Source: Oncomelania hupensis (taxonomy: Eukaryota > Mollusca > Gastropoda > Littorinimorpha > Pomatiopsidae). Taken from it: a DNA stretch of 64,000 nucleotides. Below the pieces are notes generated by a model. It was given only the letters and a program-made list of their open reading frames with translations. It was not told where the DNA came from and searched no databases. Shown piece after piece: positions 47,101 through 59,100 of this stretch; position 1 is the stretch's first letter, and every line of letters starts with the position of its first letter. Location: contig CM072519.1 in assembly GCA_036898135.1 (NCBI GenBank), forward strand, positions 38,615,091 through 38,679,090, given 5' to 3'. A program made the position numbers and the translations under genes.

Positions 47101-50100
47101 TTAGAAGCAGTTGGTTTCGGTGACAATGTTGTAGATCTTGTGGTGCCCGATGTTGATGTGATGAATGTAGCTGTTGAAGTTGTTGCATTGGGCTTTGTTG
47201 TAGTCAAGGCTGTTGTTTCGTTTGCTGTTGGTGTTTTAGTTGTAGATGCTGTAATGGATGAAGTTGTGTTTGGTGATAGTGTTGTAGTTTGTGTCACGCC
47301 TGAGGTTGTTGACATGCTAGGAGCAGTTGGTTTGGAAGACAGTGTTGTAGTTCTAGTGGTGCTTGATGTTAATGTGATGTACGTAGCTGTTGTTGCATTG
47401 GGCTTTGTTGTAGTCAAGAATGTTGTCTGATTTGCCTTTGTTGTCATGGATAAAGATGTTGTAAGAGTTGATGTTGTGTTTGGTGACAGTGTTGTAGTTT
47501 GTGTCACGCCTGAGGTTGTTGACATGTTAGATGCAGTTGTTTTGGGTGACAATGTTGTAGATCTTGTGGTGCTCGATGTTGATGTGATGAAAGTAGCTAT
47601 TGAAGTTGTTGCATTGGGCTTTGTTGTAGTCAAGGCTGTTGTTTCATTTGCTGTTGGTGTTATAGTTGTAGATGCTGTAATGGTTGAAGTTGTGTTTGGT
47701 GAAAGTGTTGCCGTTTGTGTCATGCTTGAGGTTGTAGACATGCTAGAAGCAGTTGTTTTCGGAGACAGTGTTGTAGTTCTAGTGGTGCCCGATGTGGATG
47801 TGATGTAAGTAGCTGTTGTTGCATTGGGCTTTGTTGTAGTCAAGAATGTTGTCTGATTTGCCTTTGTTGTGATGGATAAAGATGTTGTAAGAGTTGATGT
47901 TGTGTTTGGTGACAGTGTTGTAGTTTGTGTCATGCCTGAGGTTGTTGAGATGTTAGAAGCAGTTAATTTTGGTTGACAATGTTGTAGATCTTGTGGTGCC
48001 CGATGTTGATGTGATGAATGTAGCTGTTGAAGTTGTTGCATTGGGCTTTGTTGTAGTCAAGGCTGTTGTTTCATTTGCTGTTGGTGTTATAGTTGTAGAT
48101 GCTGTAATGGTTGAAGTTGTGTTTGGTGATAGTGTTGTAGTTTGTGTCACGCCTGAGGTTGTTGACATGCTAGAAGCAGTTCGTTTTGGAGACAGTGTTG
48201 TAGTTCTAGTGGTGCCCGATGTGGATGTGATGTACGTAGCTGTTGTTGCATTGGGCTTTGTTGTAGTCAAGAATGTTGTGTGATTTGCCTTTGTTGTGAG
48301 GGATAAAGATGTTGTAAGAGTTGATGTTGTGTTTGGTGACAGTGTTGTAGTTTGTGTCATGCCTGAGGTTGTTGAGATGTTAGAAGCAGTTAATTTTGTT
48401 GACAATGTTGTAGATCTTGTGGTGCCCGATGTTGATGTGATGAAAGTAGCTATTGAAGTTGTTGCATTGGGCTTTGTTGTAGTCAAGGCTGTTGTTTCAT
48501 TTGCTGTTGGTGTTATAGTTGTAGATGCTATAATGGTTGAAGTTGTGTTTGGTGAAAGTGTAGCCGTTTGTGTCATGCTTGAGGTTGTAGACATGCTAGA
48601 AGCAGTTGTTTTTGGAGACAGTGTTGTAGTTCTAGTGGTGCCCGATGTGGATGTGATGTACGTAGCTGTTGTTGCATTGGGCTTTGTTGTAGTCAAGAAT
48701 GTTGTCTGATTTGCCTTTGTTGTGAGGGATAAAGATGTTGTAAGAGTTGATGTTGTGTTTGGTGACAGTGTTGTAGTTTGTGTCATGCCTGAGGTTGTTG
48801 AGATGTTAGAAGCAGTTAATTTTGTTGACAATGTTGTAGATCTTGTGGTGCCCGATGTTGATGTGATGAATGTAGCTGTTGAAGTTGTTGCATTGGGCTT
48901 TGTTGTAGTCAAGGCTGTTGTTTCATTTGCTGTTGGTGTTATAGTTGTAGATGCTCTAATGGATGAAGTTGTGTTTGGTGATAGTGTTGTAGTTTGTGTC
49001 ACGCCTGAGGTTGTTGACATGTTAGAAGCAGTTGTTTTGGGTGACAATGTTGTAGATCTTGTGGTGCCCGATGTTGATGTGATGAAAGTAGCTATTGAAG
49101 TTGTTGCATTGGGCTTTGTTGTAGTCAAGGCTGTTGTTTCATTTGCTGTTGGTGTTATAGTTGTAGATGCTGTAATGGTTGAAGTTGTGTTTGGTGAAAG
49201 TGTTGCCGTTTGTGTCATGCTTGAGGTTGTAGACATGCTAGAAGCAGTTGTTTTGGAGACAGTGTTGTAGTTCTAGTGGTGCCCGATGTGGATGTGATGT
49301 ACGTAGCTGTTGTTGCATTGGGCTTTGTTGTAGTCAAGAATGTTGTCTGATTTGCCTTTGTTGTGATGGATAAAGATGTTGTAAGAGTTGATGTTGTGTT
49401 TGGTGACAGTGTTGTAGTTTGTGTCATGCCTGAGGTTGTTGAGATGTTAGAAGCAGTTAATTTTGTTGACAATGTTGTAGATCTTGTGGTGCCCGATGTT
49501 GATGTGATGAATGTAGCTGTTGAAGTTGTTGCATTGGGCTTTGTTGTAGTCAAGGCTGTTGTTTCATTTGCTGTTGGTGTTATAGTTGTAGATGCTGTAA
49601 TGGATGAAGTTGTGTTTGGTGATAGTGTTGTAGTTTGTGTCACGCCTGAGGTTGTTGACATGTTAGAAGCAGTTGGTTTGGGTGACAATGTTGTAGATCT
49701 TGTGGTGCCCGATGTTGATGTGATGAAAGTAGCTATTGAAGTTGTTGCATTGGGCTTTGTTGTAGTCAAGGCTGTTGTTTCATTTGCTGTTGGTGTTATA
49801 GTTGTAGATGCTGTAATGGTTGAAGTTGTGTTTGGTGAAAGTGTTGCCGTTTGTGTCATGCTTGAGGTTGTAGACATGCTAGAAGCAGTTGTTTTGGAGA
49901 CAGTGTTGTAGTTCTAGTGGTGCCCGATGTGGATGTGATGTACGTAGCTGTTGTTGCATTGGGCTTTGTTGTAGTCAAGAATGTTGTCTGATTTGCCTTT
50001 GTTGTGATGGATAAAGATGTTGTAAGAGTTGATGTTGTGTTTGGTGACAGTGTTGTAGTTTGTGTCATGCCTGAGGTTGTTGAGATGTTAGAAGCAGTTA

Positions 50101-53100
50101 ATTTTGTTGACAATGTTGTAGATCTTGTGGTGCCCGATGTTGATGTGATGAATGTAGCTGTTGAAGTTGTTGCATTGGGCTTTGTTGTAGTCAAGGCTGT
50201 TGTTTCATTTGCTGTTGGTGTTATAGTTGTAGATGCTCTAATGGATGAAGTTGTGTTTGGTGATAGTGTTGTAGTTTGTGTCACGCCTGAGGTTGTTGAC
50301 ATGTTAGAAGCAGTTGGTTTCGGTGACAATGTTGTAGATCTTGTGGTGCCCGATGTTGATGTGATGAATGTAGCTGTTGAAGTTGTTGCATTGGGCTTTG
50401 TTGTAGTCAAGGCTGTTGTTTCATTTGCTGTTGGTGTTATAGTTGTAGATGCTGTAATGGTTGAAGTTGTGTTTGGTGATAGTGTTGTAGTTTGTGTCAC
50501 GCCTGAGGTTGTTGACATGTTAGAAGCAGTTGTTTTGGTTGACAATGTTGTAGATCTTGTGGTGCCCGATGTTGATGTGATGAATGTAGCTGTTGAAGTT
50601 GTTGCATTGGGCTTTGTTGTAGTCAAGGCTGTTGTTTCATTTGCTGTTGGTGTTATAGTTGTAGATGCTGTAATGGATGAAGTTGTGTTTGGTGATAGTG
50701 TTGTAGTTTGTGTCACGCCTGAGGTTGTTGACATGTTAGAAGCAGTTGTTTTGGGTGACAATGTTGTAGATCTTGTGGTGCCCGATGTTGATGTGATGAA
50801 AGTAGCTATTGAAGTTGTTGCATTGGGCTTTGTTGTAGTCAAGGCTGTTGTTTCATTTGCTGTTGGTGTTATAGTTGTAGATGCTGTAATGGTTGAAGTT
50901 GTGTTTGGTGAAAGTGTTGCCGTTTGTGTCATGCTTGAGGTTGTAGACATGCTAGAAGCAGTTGTTTTGGAGACAGTGTTGTAGTTCTAGTGGTGCCCGA
51001 TGTGGATGTGATGTACGTAGCTGTTGTTGCATTGGGCTTTGTTGTAGTCAAGAATGTTGTCTGATTTGCCTTTGTTGTGATGGATAAAGATGTTGTAAGA
51101 GTTGATGTTGTGTTTGGTGACAGTGTTGTAGTTTGTGTCATGCCTGAGGTTGTTGAGATGTTAGAAGCAGTTAATTTTGTTGACAATGTTGTAGATCTTG
51201 TGGTGCCCGATGTTGATGTGATGAATGTAGCTGTTGAAGTTGTTGCATTGGGCTTTGTTGTAGTCAAGGCTGTTGTTTCATTTGCTGTTGGTGTTATAGT
51301 TGTAGATGCTCTAATGGATGAAGTTGTGTTTGGTGATAGTGTTGTAGTTTGTGTCACGCCTGAGGTTGTTGACATGTTAGAAGCAGTTGGTTTGGGTGAC
51401 AATGTTGTAGATCTTGTGGTGCCCGATGTTGATGTGATGAATGTAGCTGTTGAAGTTGTTGCATTGGGCTTTGTTGTAGTCAAGGCTGTTGTTTCATTTG
51501 CTGTTGGTGTTATAGTTGTAGATGCTATAATGGTTGAAGTTGTGTTTGGTGAAAGTGTAACCGTTTGTGTCATGCTTGAGGTTGTAGACATGCTAGAAGC
51601 AGTTGTTTTTGGAGACAGTGTTGTAGTTCTAGTGGTGCCCGATGTGGATGTGATGTACGTAGCTGTTGTTGCATTGGGCTTTGTTGTAGTCAAGAATGTT
51701 GTCTGATTTGCCTTTGTTGTGAGGGATAAAGATGTTGTAAGAGTTGATGTTGTGTTTGGTGACAGTGTTGTAGTTTGTGTCATGCCTGAGGTTGTTGAGA
51801 TGTTAGAAGCAGTTAGTTTTGTTGACAATGTTGTAGATCTTGTGGTGCCCGATGTTGATGTGATGAATGTAGCTGTTGAAGTTGTTGCATTGGGCTTTGT
51901 TGTAGTCAAGGCTGTTGTTTCATTTGCTGTTGGTGTTATAGTTGTAGATGCTCTAATGGATGAAGTTGTGTTTGGTGATAGTGTTGTAGTTTGTGTCACG
52001 CCTGAGGTTGTTGACATGTTAGAAGCAGTTGGTTTCGGTGACAATGTTGTAGATCTTGTGGTGCCCGATGTTGATGTGATGAATGTAGCTGTTGAAATTG
52101 TTGCATTGGGCTTTGTTGTAGTCAAGGCTGTTGTTTCATTTGCTGTTGGTGTTATAGTTGTAGATGCTGTAATGGTTGAAGTTGTGTTTGGTGATAGTGT
52201 TGTAGTTTGTGTCACGCCTGAGGTTGTTGACATGTTAGAAGCAGTTGTTTTGGTGACAATGTTGTAGATCTTGTGGTGCCCGATGTTGATGTGATGAATG
52301 TAGCTGTTGAAGTTGTTGCATTGGGCTTTGTTGTAGTCAAGGCTGTTGTTTCATTTGCTGTTGGTGTTATAGTTGTAGATGCTGTAATGGATGAAGTTGT
52401 GTTTGGTGATAGTGTTGTAGTTTGTGTCACGCCTGAGGTTGTTGACATGTTAGAAGCAGTTGTTTTGGGTGACAATGTTGTAGATCTTGTGGTGCCCGAT
52501 GTTGATGTGATGAAAGTAGCTATTGAAGTTGTTGCATTGGGCTTTGTTGTAGTCAAGGCTGTTGTTTCATTTGCTGTTGGTGTTATAGTTGTAGATGCTG
52601 TAATGGTTGAAGTTGTGTTTGGTGAAAGTGTTGCCGTTTGTGTCATGCTTGAGGTTGTAGACATGCTAGAAGCAGTTGTTTTCGGAGACAGTGTTGTAGT
52701 TCTAGTGGTGCCCGATGTGGATGTGATGTACGTAGCTGTTGTTGCATTGGGCTTTGTTGTAGTCAAGAATGTTGTCTGATTTGCCTTTGTTGTGATGGAT
52801 AAAGATGTTGTAAGAGTTGATGTTGTGTTTGGTGACAGTGTTGTAGTTTGTGTCATGCCTGAGGTTGTTGAGATGTTAGAAGCAGTTAATTTTGTTGACA
52901 ATGTTGTAGATCTTGTGGTGCCCGATGTTGATGTGATGAATGTAGCTGTTGAAGTTGTTGCATTGGGCTTTGTTGTAGTCAAGGCTGTTGTTTCATTTGC
53001 TGTTGGTGTTATAGTTGTAGATGCTCTAATGGATGAAGTTGTGTTTGGTGATAGTGTTGTAGTTTGTGTCACGCCTGAGGTTGTTGACATGTTAGAAGCA

Positions 53101-56100
53101 GTTGGTTTGGGTGACAATGTTGTAGATCTTGTGGTGCCCGATGTTGATGTGATGAAAGTAGCTATTGAAGTTGTTGCATTGGGCTTTGTTGTAGTCAAGG
53201 CTGTTGTTTCATTTGCTGTTGGTGTTATAGTTGTAGATGCTGTAATGGTTGAAGTTGTGTTTGGTGAAAGTGTTGCCGTTTGTGTCATGCTTGAGGTTGT
53301 AGACATGCTAGAAGCAGTTGTTTTCGGAGACAGTGTTGTAGTTCTAGTGGTGCCCGATGTGGATGTGATGTACGTAGCTGTTGTTGCATTGGGCTTTGTT
53401 GTAGTCAAGAATGTTGTCTGATTTGCCTTTGTTGTGATGGATAAAGATGTTGTAAGAGTTGATGTTGTGTTTGGTGACAGTGTTGTAGTTTGTGTCATGC
53501 CTGAGGTTGTTGAGATGTTAGAAGCAGTTAATTTTGTTGACAATGTTGTAGATCTTGTGGTGCCCGATGTTGATGTGATGAATGTAGCTGTTGAAGTTGT
53601 TGCATTGGGCTTTGTTGTAGTCAAGGCTGTTGTTTCATTTGCTGTTGGTGTTATAGTTGTAGATGCTCTAATGGATGAAGTTGTGTTTGGTGATAGTGTT
53701 GTAGTTTGTGTCACGCCTGAGGTTGTTGACATGTTAGAAGCAGTTGGTTTCGGTGACAATGTTGTAGATCTTGTGGTGCCCGATGTTGATGTGATGAATG
53801 TAGCTGTTGAAGTTGTTGCATTGGGCTTTGTTGTAGTCAAGGCTGTTGTTTCATTTGCTGTTGGTGTTATAGTTGTAGATGCTGTAATGGTTGAAGTTGT
53901 GTTTGGTGATAGTGTTGTAGTTTGTGTCACGCCTGAGGTTGTTGACATGTTAGAAGCAGTTGTTTTGGGTGACAATGTTGTAGATCTTGTGGTGCCCGAT
54001 GTTGATGTGATGAATGTAGCTGTTGAAGTTGTTGCATTGGGCTTTGTTGTAGTCAAGGCTGTTGTTTCATTTGCTGTTGGTGTTATAGTTGTAGATGCTG
54101 TAATGGATGAAGTTGTGTTTGGTGATAGTGTTGTAGTTTGTGTCACGCCTGAGGTTGTTGACATGTTAGAAGCAGTTGGTTTGGGTGACAATGTTGTAGA
54201 TCTTGTGGTGCCCGATGTTGATGTGATGAATGTAGCTGTTGAAGTTGTTGCATTGGGCTTTGTTGTAGTCAAGGCTGTTGTTTCATTTGCTGTTGGTGTT
54301 ATAGTTGTAGATGCTGTAATGGTTGAAGTTGTGTTTGGTGAAAGTGTTGCCGTTTGTGTCATGCTTGAGGTTGTAGACATGCTAGAAGCAGTTGTTTTCG
54401 GAGACAGTGTTGTAGTTCTAGTGGTGCCCGATGTGGATGTGATGTACGTAGCTGTTGTTGCATTGGGCTTTGTTGTAGTCAAGAATGTTGTCTGATTTGC
54501 CTTTGTTGTGATGGATAAAGATGTTGTAAGAGTTGATGTTGTGTTTGGTGACAGTGTTGTAGTTTGTGTCATGCCTGAGGTTGTTGAGATGTTAGAAGCA
54601 GTTATTTTTGTTGACAATGTTGTAGATCTTGTGGTGCCCGATGTTGATGTGATGAATGTAGCTGTTGAAGTTGTTGCATTGGGCTTTGTTGTAGTCAAGG
54701 CTGTTGTTTCATTTGCTGTTGGTGTTATAGTTGTAGATGCTGTAATGGATGAAGTTGTGTTTGGTGATAGTGTTGTAGTTTGTGTCACGCCTGAGGTTGT
54801 TGACATGTTAGAAGCAGTTGTTTTGGGTGACAATGTTGTAGATCTTGTGGTGCCCGATGTTGATGTGATGAATGTAGCTATTGAAGTTGTTGCATTGGGC
54901 TTTGTTGTAGTCAAGGCTGTTGTTTCATTTGCTGTTGGTGTTATAGTTGTAGATGCTGTAATGGTTGAAGTTGTGTTTGGTGAAAGTGTTGCCGTTTGTG
55001 TCATGCTTGAGGTTGTAGACATGCTAGAAGCAGTTGTTTTGGAGACAGTGTTGTAGTTCTAGTGGTGCCCGATGTGGATGTGATGTACGTAGCTGTTGTT
55101 GCATTGGGCTTTGTTGTAGTCAAGAATGTTGTCTGATTTGCCTTTGTTGTGATGGATAAAGATGTTGTAAGAGTTGATGTTGTGTTTGGTGACAGTGTTG
55201 TAGTTTGTGTCATGCCTGAGGTTGTTGACATGTTAGAAGCAGTTATTTTTGTTGACAATGTTGTAGATCTTGTGGTGCCCGATGTTGATGTGATGAATGT
55301 AGCTGTTGAAGTTGTTGCATTGGGCTTTGTTGTAGTCAAGGCTGTTGTTTCATTTGCTGTTGGTGTTATAGTTGTAGATGCTGTAATGGATGAAGTTGTG
55401 TTTGGTGATAGTGTTGTAGTTTGTGTCACGCCTGAGGTTGTTGACATGTTAGAAGCAGTTGGTTTGGGTGACAATGTTGTAGATCTTGTGGTGCCCGATG
55501 TTGATGTGATGAAAGTAGCTATTGAAGTTGTTGCATTGGGCTTTGTTGTAGTCAAGGCTGTTGTTTCATTTGCTGTTGGTGTTATAGTTGTAGATGCTGT
55601 AATGGTTGAAGTTGTGTTTGGTGAAAGTGTAGCCGTTTGTGTCATGCTTGAGGTTGTAGACATGCTAGAAGCAGTTGTTTTGGAGACAGTGTTGTAGTTC
55701 TAGTGGTGCCCGATGTGGATGTGATGTACGTAGCTGTTGTTGCATTGGGCTTTGTTGTAGTCAAGAATGTTGTCTGATTTGCCTTTGTTGTGATGGATAA
55801 AGATGTTGTAAGAGTTGATGTTGTGTTTTGGTGACAGTGTTGTAGTTTGTGTCATGCCTGAGGTTGTTGACATGTTAGAAGCAGTTATTTTTGTTGACAA
55901 TGTTGTAGATCTTGTGGTGCCCGATGTTGATGTGATGAAAGTAGCTATTGAAGTTGTTGCATTGGGCTTTGTTGTAGTCAAGGCTGTTGTTTCATTTGCT
56001 GTTGGTGTTATAGTTGTAGATGCTGTAATGGTTGAAGTTGTGTTTGGTGAAAGTGTTGCCGTTTGTGTCATGCTTGAGGTTGTAGACATGCTAGAAGCAG

Positions 56101-59100
56101 TTGTTTTGGGAGACAGTGTTGTAGTTCTAGTGGTGCCCGATGTGGATGTGATGTACGTAGCTGTTGTTGCATTGGGCTTTGTTGTAGTCAAGAATGTTGT
56201 CTGATTTGCCTTTGTTGTGATGGATAAAGATGTTGTAAGAGTTGATGTTGTGTTTGGTGACAGTGTTGTAGTTTGTGTCATGCCTGAGGTTGTTGACATG
56301 TTAGAAGCAGTTATTTTTGTTGACAATGTTGTAGATCTTGTGGTGCCCGATGTTGATGTGATGAATGTAGCTGTTGAAGTTGTTGCATTGGGCTTTGTTG
56401 TAGTCAAGGCTGTTGTTTCATTTGCTGTTGGTGTTATAGTTGTAGATGCTGTAATGGTTGAAGTTGTGTTTGGTGAAAGTGTTGCAGTTTGTGTAATGCT
56501 TGAGGTTGTAGATATGCTAGAAGCAGTTGTTTTGGAAGACAGTGTTGTAGTTCTAGTGGTGCCCGATGTGGATGTTATGTACGTAGCTGTTGTTGCATTG
56601 GGCTTTGTTGTAGTCATGAATGTTGTCTGATTTGCCTTTGTTGTGATGGATAAAGATGTTGTAAGAGTTGATGTTGCGTTCGGTGACAGTGTTGTAGTTT
56701 GTGTCATGCCTGAGGTTGTTGACATGTTAGAAGCAGTTATTTTTGTTGACAATGTTGTAGATCTTGTGGTGCCCGATGTTGATCTGATGAATGTAGCTGT
56801 TGATGTTGTTGCTTTGGGCTTTGTTGTAGTCAAGGCTGTTGATTCATTTGCTGTTGGTGTTATAGTTGTAGATGCTGTAATGGATGAAGTTGTGTTTGGT
56901 GATAGTGTTGTAGTTTGAGTCACGCCTGAGGTTCTTGACATTTTAGAAGCAGTTGTTTTGGGTGACAATGTTGTAGATCTTGTGGTGCCCGTTGTTGATG
57001 TGATGAAAGTAGCTATTGAAGTTGTTGCATTGGGCTTTGTTGTAGTCAGGAATGTTGTTTCATTTGCTGTTGGTGTTATAGTTGTAGATGCTGTAATGGT
57101 TGAAGTTGTGTTTGGTGAAAGTGTTGCCGTTTGTGTCATGCTTGAGGTTGTAGACATGCTAGAAGCAGTTGGTTTGGGAGACAGTGTTGTAGTTCTAGTG
57201 GTGCCCGATGTGGATGTGATGTAAGTAGCTGTTGTTGCATTGGGCTTTGTTGTAGTCAAGAATGTTGTCTGATTCGCCTTTGTTGTGATGGATAAAGATG
57301 TTGTAAGAGTTGATGTTATGCTTGGTGACAGTGTTGTAGTTTGTGTCATGCCTGAGGTAGTTGACATGTTAGAAGCAGTTATTTTTTTTGACAATGTTGT
57401 GGATCTGGTGGCGCTCGATGTTGATGTGATGAATGTAGCTGTTGAAGTTGTTGCATTAGGCTTTGTTGTAGTCAAGGCTGTTGTTTCATTTGCTGTTGGT
57501 GTTATAGTTGTAGATGCTGTAATGGTTGAAGTTGTGTTTGGTGATAGTGTTGTAGTTTGTGTCACGCATGAGGTTGTTGACATGTTAGAAGCAGTTATTT
57601 TTGTTGACAATGTGGTAGGTCTTGTGGTGACCGATGTTGATGTGATGAATATAGCTCTTGAAGTTGTTGCACTGGGCTTTGTTGTAGCCAAAGCTGTTGT
57701 TTTATTTGCTTTTGGTGATATAGTTGTAGATGCTGTAATGATTGAAGTTGTGTTTGGAAAATGTGTTGTTGTTTGTGTCATGCTTGAGGTCATAGACATG
57801 CTAGAAGCAGTTGTTTTGGGAGACAGTGTTGTAGTTCTAGTGGTGCCCGATGTGGATGTGATGTACGTAGCTGTTGTTGCATTGGGCTTTGTTGTAGTCA
57901 AGAATGTTGTCTGATTTGCCTTGGTTGTGATGGATAAAGATGTTGTAAGAGTTGATGTTGTGTTTGGTGACAGTGTTGTAGTTTGTGTCATGCCTGAGGT
58001 TGTTGACATGTTAGAAGCAGTTGTTTTGGGTGACAATGTTGTAGATCTTGTGGTGCCCGATGTTGATGTGATGAATGTAGCTGTTGAAGTTGTTGCATTG
58101 GACTTTGTTGTAGTCAAGGCTGTTGTTTCATTTACTGTTGGTGATATAGTTGTAGATTCTGTAATGGTTGAAGTTGTGTTTGGTGAAAGTGTTGCAGTTT
58201 GTGTCATTCTTGAGGTTGTAGACATGCTAGAAGCAGTTGTTTTGGGAGATAGTGTTGTAGTTCTAGTGGTGCCCGATGTGGATGTGATGTACGTAGCTGT
58301 TTTTGCATTGGGCTTTGTTGTAGTCAAGAATGTTGTCTGATTTGCCTTTGTTGTGATGGATAAAGATGTTGTAGTCAAGGCTGTTGTTTCATTTGCTGTT
58401 GGGTGTTATAGTTGTAGATGCTATAATGTTTGAAGTTGGGTTTGGTGAAAGTGTTGCTGTTTGTGTCATGCTTGAGGTTGTAGACATGCTAGAAGCATTT
58501 GTTTTGGGAGACAGTGTTGTAGTTCTAGTGGTGCCCGATGTGGATGTGATGTACAAAGCTGTTGTTGCATTGGTCTTTGTTGTCATGGTTGTAGATTCTG
58601 CAAGTGTTGTGGTAGCTGTTTTGGTTGGTGTTGTGGTACCTGTTGAGGATGATGTTGAGGTACCTGTTGTGCTTGGTGTAGCGGTAGGTGTCGTAGTTCG
58701 TGCTGTGGTAGCTTTAGTTGTTGTACGAGTTGTGGATGGTGTTGAGGTTGGTTTTATAGAACGTGTTGTGGTTGGTGCTGTTGCAGATCGTGTAGAACGA
58801 GTTGTGGTTGGTTTTGTAGTTTGTTTTGTAGTTAATGTTGTGGTAGGTGTTGTAGTAAGTGTTGTGGCAGGTGTTGTGATAGGTATTGTAGTACTTGTGG
58901 TAAGTGTTGTGGTAAGTGTTGTAATACGTGTTGTGATAGGTGTTGTGGTAGTTGTTGTAGTTAGTGTTGTTAAACGTGTTGTGGTTGGTGTTGAAGTACT
59001 GGTTGTGCTTGGTAATGTGGACATGGTTGTTATGGTTGGTGTTGTGGCAGGTATGGTGGTGGGTGTTGTAGTTTGTATTGTGGTTTGTGTTATTGTTGGT

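Larger units (their letters stand above)
34100..58565 (-). repeat. Type B mucin higher-order repeat array
   Basis: About 110 tandem units of 72, 72 and 70 codons (216, 216 and 210 bp) arranged mainly as a 642-bp trimer, with some extra 72-codon units. Unit landmarks on the minus strand: MTQTATLSPNTTSTITAST, TPTANETTALTTTKPNATTS, ITSTSGTTRSTTLSP; the 70-codon unit has SLSITTKANQTTFLTTTKPN. Each unit carries three or four N-x-S/T sequons (NTT, NET or NQT, NAT, NMS). Units in 42-55 kb are nearly identical, including a direct duplication of 2358 bp (three trimers plus two units) of 43369-45714 onto 45727-48070, while units near both edges are diverged. Confidence 0.9.

Noticed and set aside
35196..58340. 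Series of + strand open frames starting MMDKDVVRV and ending in NVV
   Set aside because: Antisense shadows of the type B repeats; their regular starts and stops simply mark the 642-bp trimer.
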